In this document: piece after piece, positions 5,606-5,622 of the stretch
Layout of the letters: each line of letters opens with the position of its first letter
How positions within the stretch are numbered: position 1 is the first letter of the stretch
Made by a program: the position numbers and the translations under genes
NCBI GenBank assembly: GCA_030616665.1
Contig: JAUWWX010000069.1
Coordinates: 1-5,622 of the forward strand
From: an archaeon
GTDB taxonomy: Archaea > Iainarchaeota > Iainarchaeia > Iainarchaeales > GCA-2688035
Reading direction: 5' to 3'
DNA: 5,622 bases
The notes under the pieces: model-generated
What the model was told of the DNA's origin: nothing
What the model saw: only the letters and a program-made list of their open reading frames with translations
Databases searched by the model: none

Positions 5606-5622
5606 ATGACAGAAGGACAGGG
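5606..5622 (+). CDS. Start of an unidentified downstream gene (partial)
   Basis: An ATG with a purine-rich site 5 bases upstream and a TATA-like element 33 bases upstream opens a frame reading MTEGQ before the window ends. Only five full codons are visible, so no function can be named. The separate promoter-like element suggests a transcription unit independent of the mevalonate operon. Confidence 0.5.

Noticed and set aside
1..5622. CRISPR array, insertion sequence, attachment site or defence system
   Set aside because: No regular long repeats with spacers, no terminal inverted repeats, no transposase or nuclease motifs; all large frames are metabolic genes.

Overview
The window reads as an archaeal operon for the upper mevalonate pathway. 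Five plus-strand genes run head to tail from about 156 to 5391 and are nearly gapless. In order they are a GltD/NfnB-like FAD and iron-sulfur oxidoreductase, a class II HMG-CoA reductase, an archaeal-type HMG-CoA synthase, an archaeal SCP2-type acetoacetyl-CoA thiolase, and a DUF35 zinc-ribbon/OB-fold protein. Together the last four can carry acetyl-CoA through acetoacetyl-CoA and HMG-CoA to mevalonate, the committed precursor of archaeal isoprenoid lipids. In other archaea the thiolase, DUF35 protein and HMG-CoA synthase form one complex that hands acetoacetyl-CoA on internally, and their contiguity here fits that.

Archaeal origin is supported by the 350-residue HMG-CoA synthase, the HMGS-thiolase-DUF35 trio, an archaeal TATA box (TTTAAATA) ahead of the first gene, and Shine-Dalgarno sites of the GGTGAT/GGAGG kind at internal genes. 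The HMG-CoA reductase is the exception: its motifs are those of the bacterial class II enzyme (Pseudomonas mevalonii type), which is also known from Archaeoglobales and Thermoplasmatales. Base composition is moderate, and arginine is mostly AGG/AGA. A DPANN lineage such as Diapherotrites, or a euryarchaeon with class II reductase, is possible, but the sequence alone does not settle the lineage.

Layout: 1-65 may hold the last codons of an upstream gene with a lysine-rich tail. 66-155 is the promoter and short leader. 156-5391 is the operon: stop and start abut between genes 1 and 2, there are 4 bp between 2 and 3, 10 bp between 3 and 4, and a 1-base overlap between 4 and 5. 5392-5605 has no convincing gene, but holds an interrupted small reading frame, three AAGGGT mini-hairpins and a TATA-like element. 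At 5606 a new gene appears to start and runs off the window.

The pathway enzymes look ordinary and intact. The points worth a second look are the redox protein placed first in a mevalonate operon, the class II reductase fused into an otherwise archaeal cluster, and the unexplained 214-base tail. I see no clearly undescribed system.
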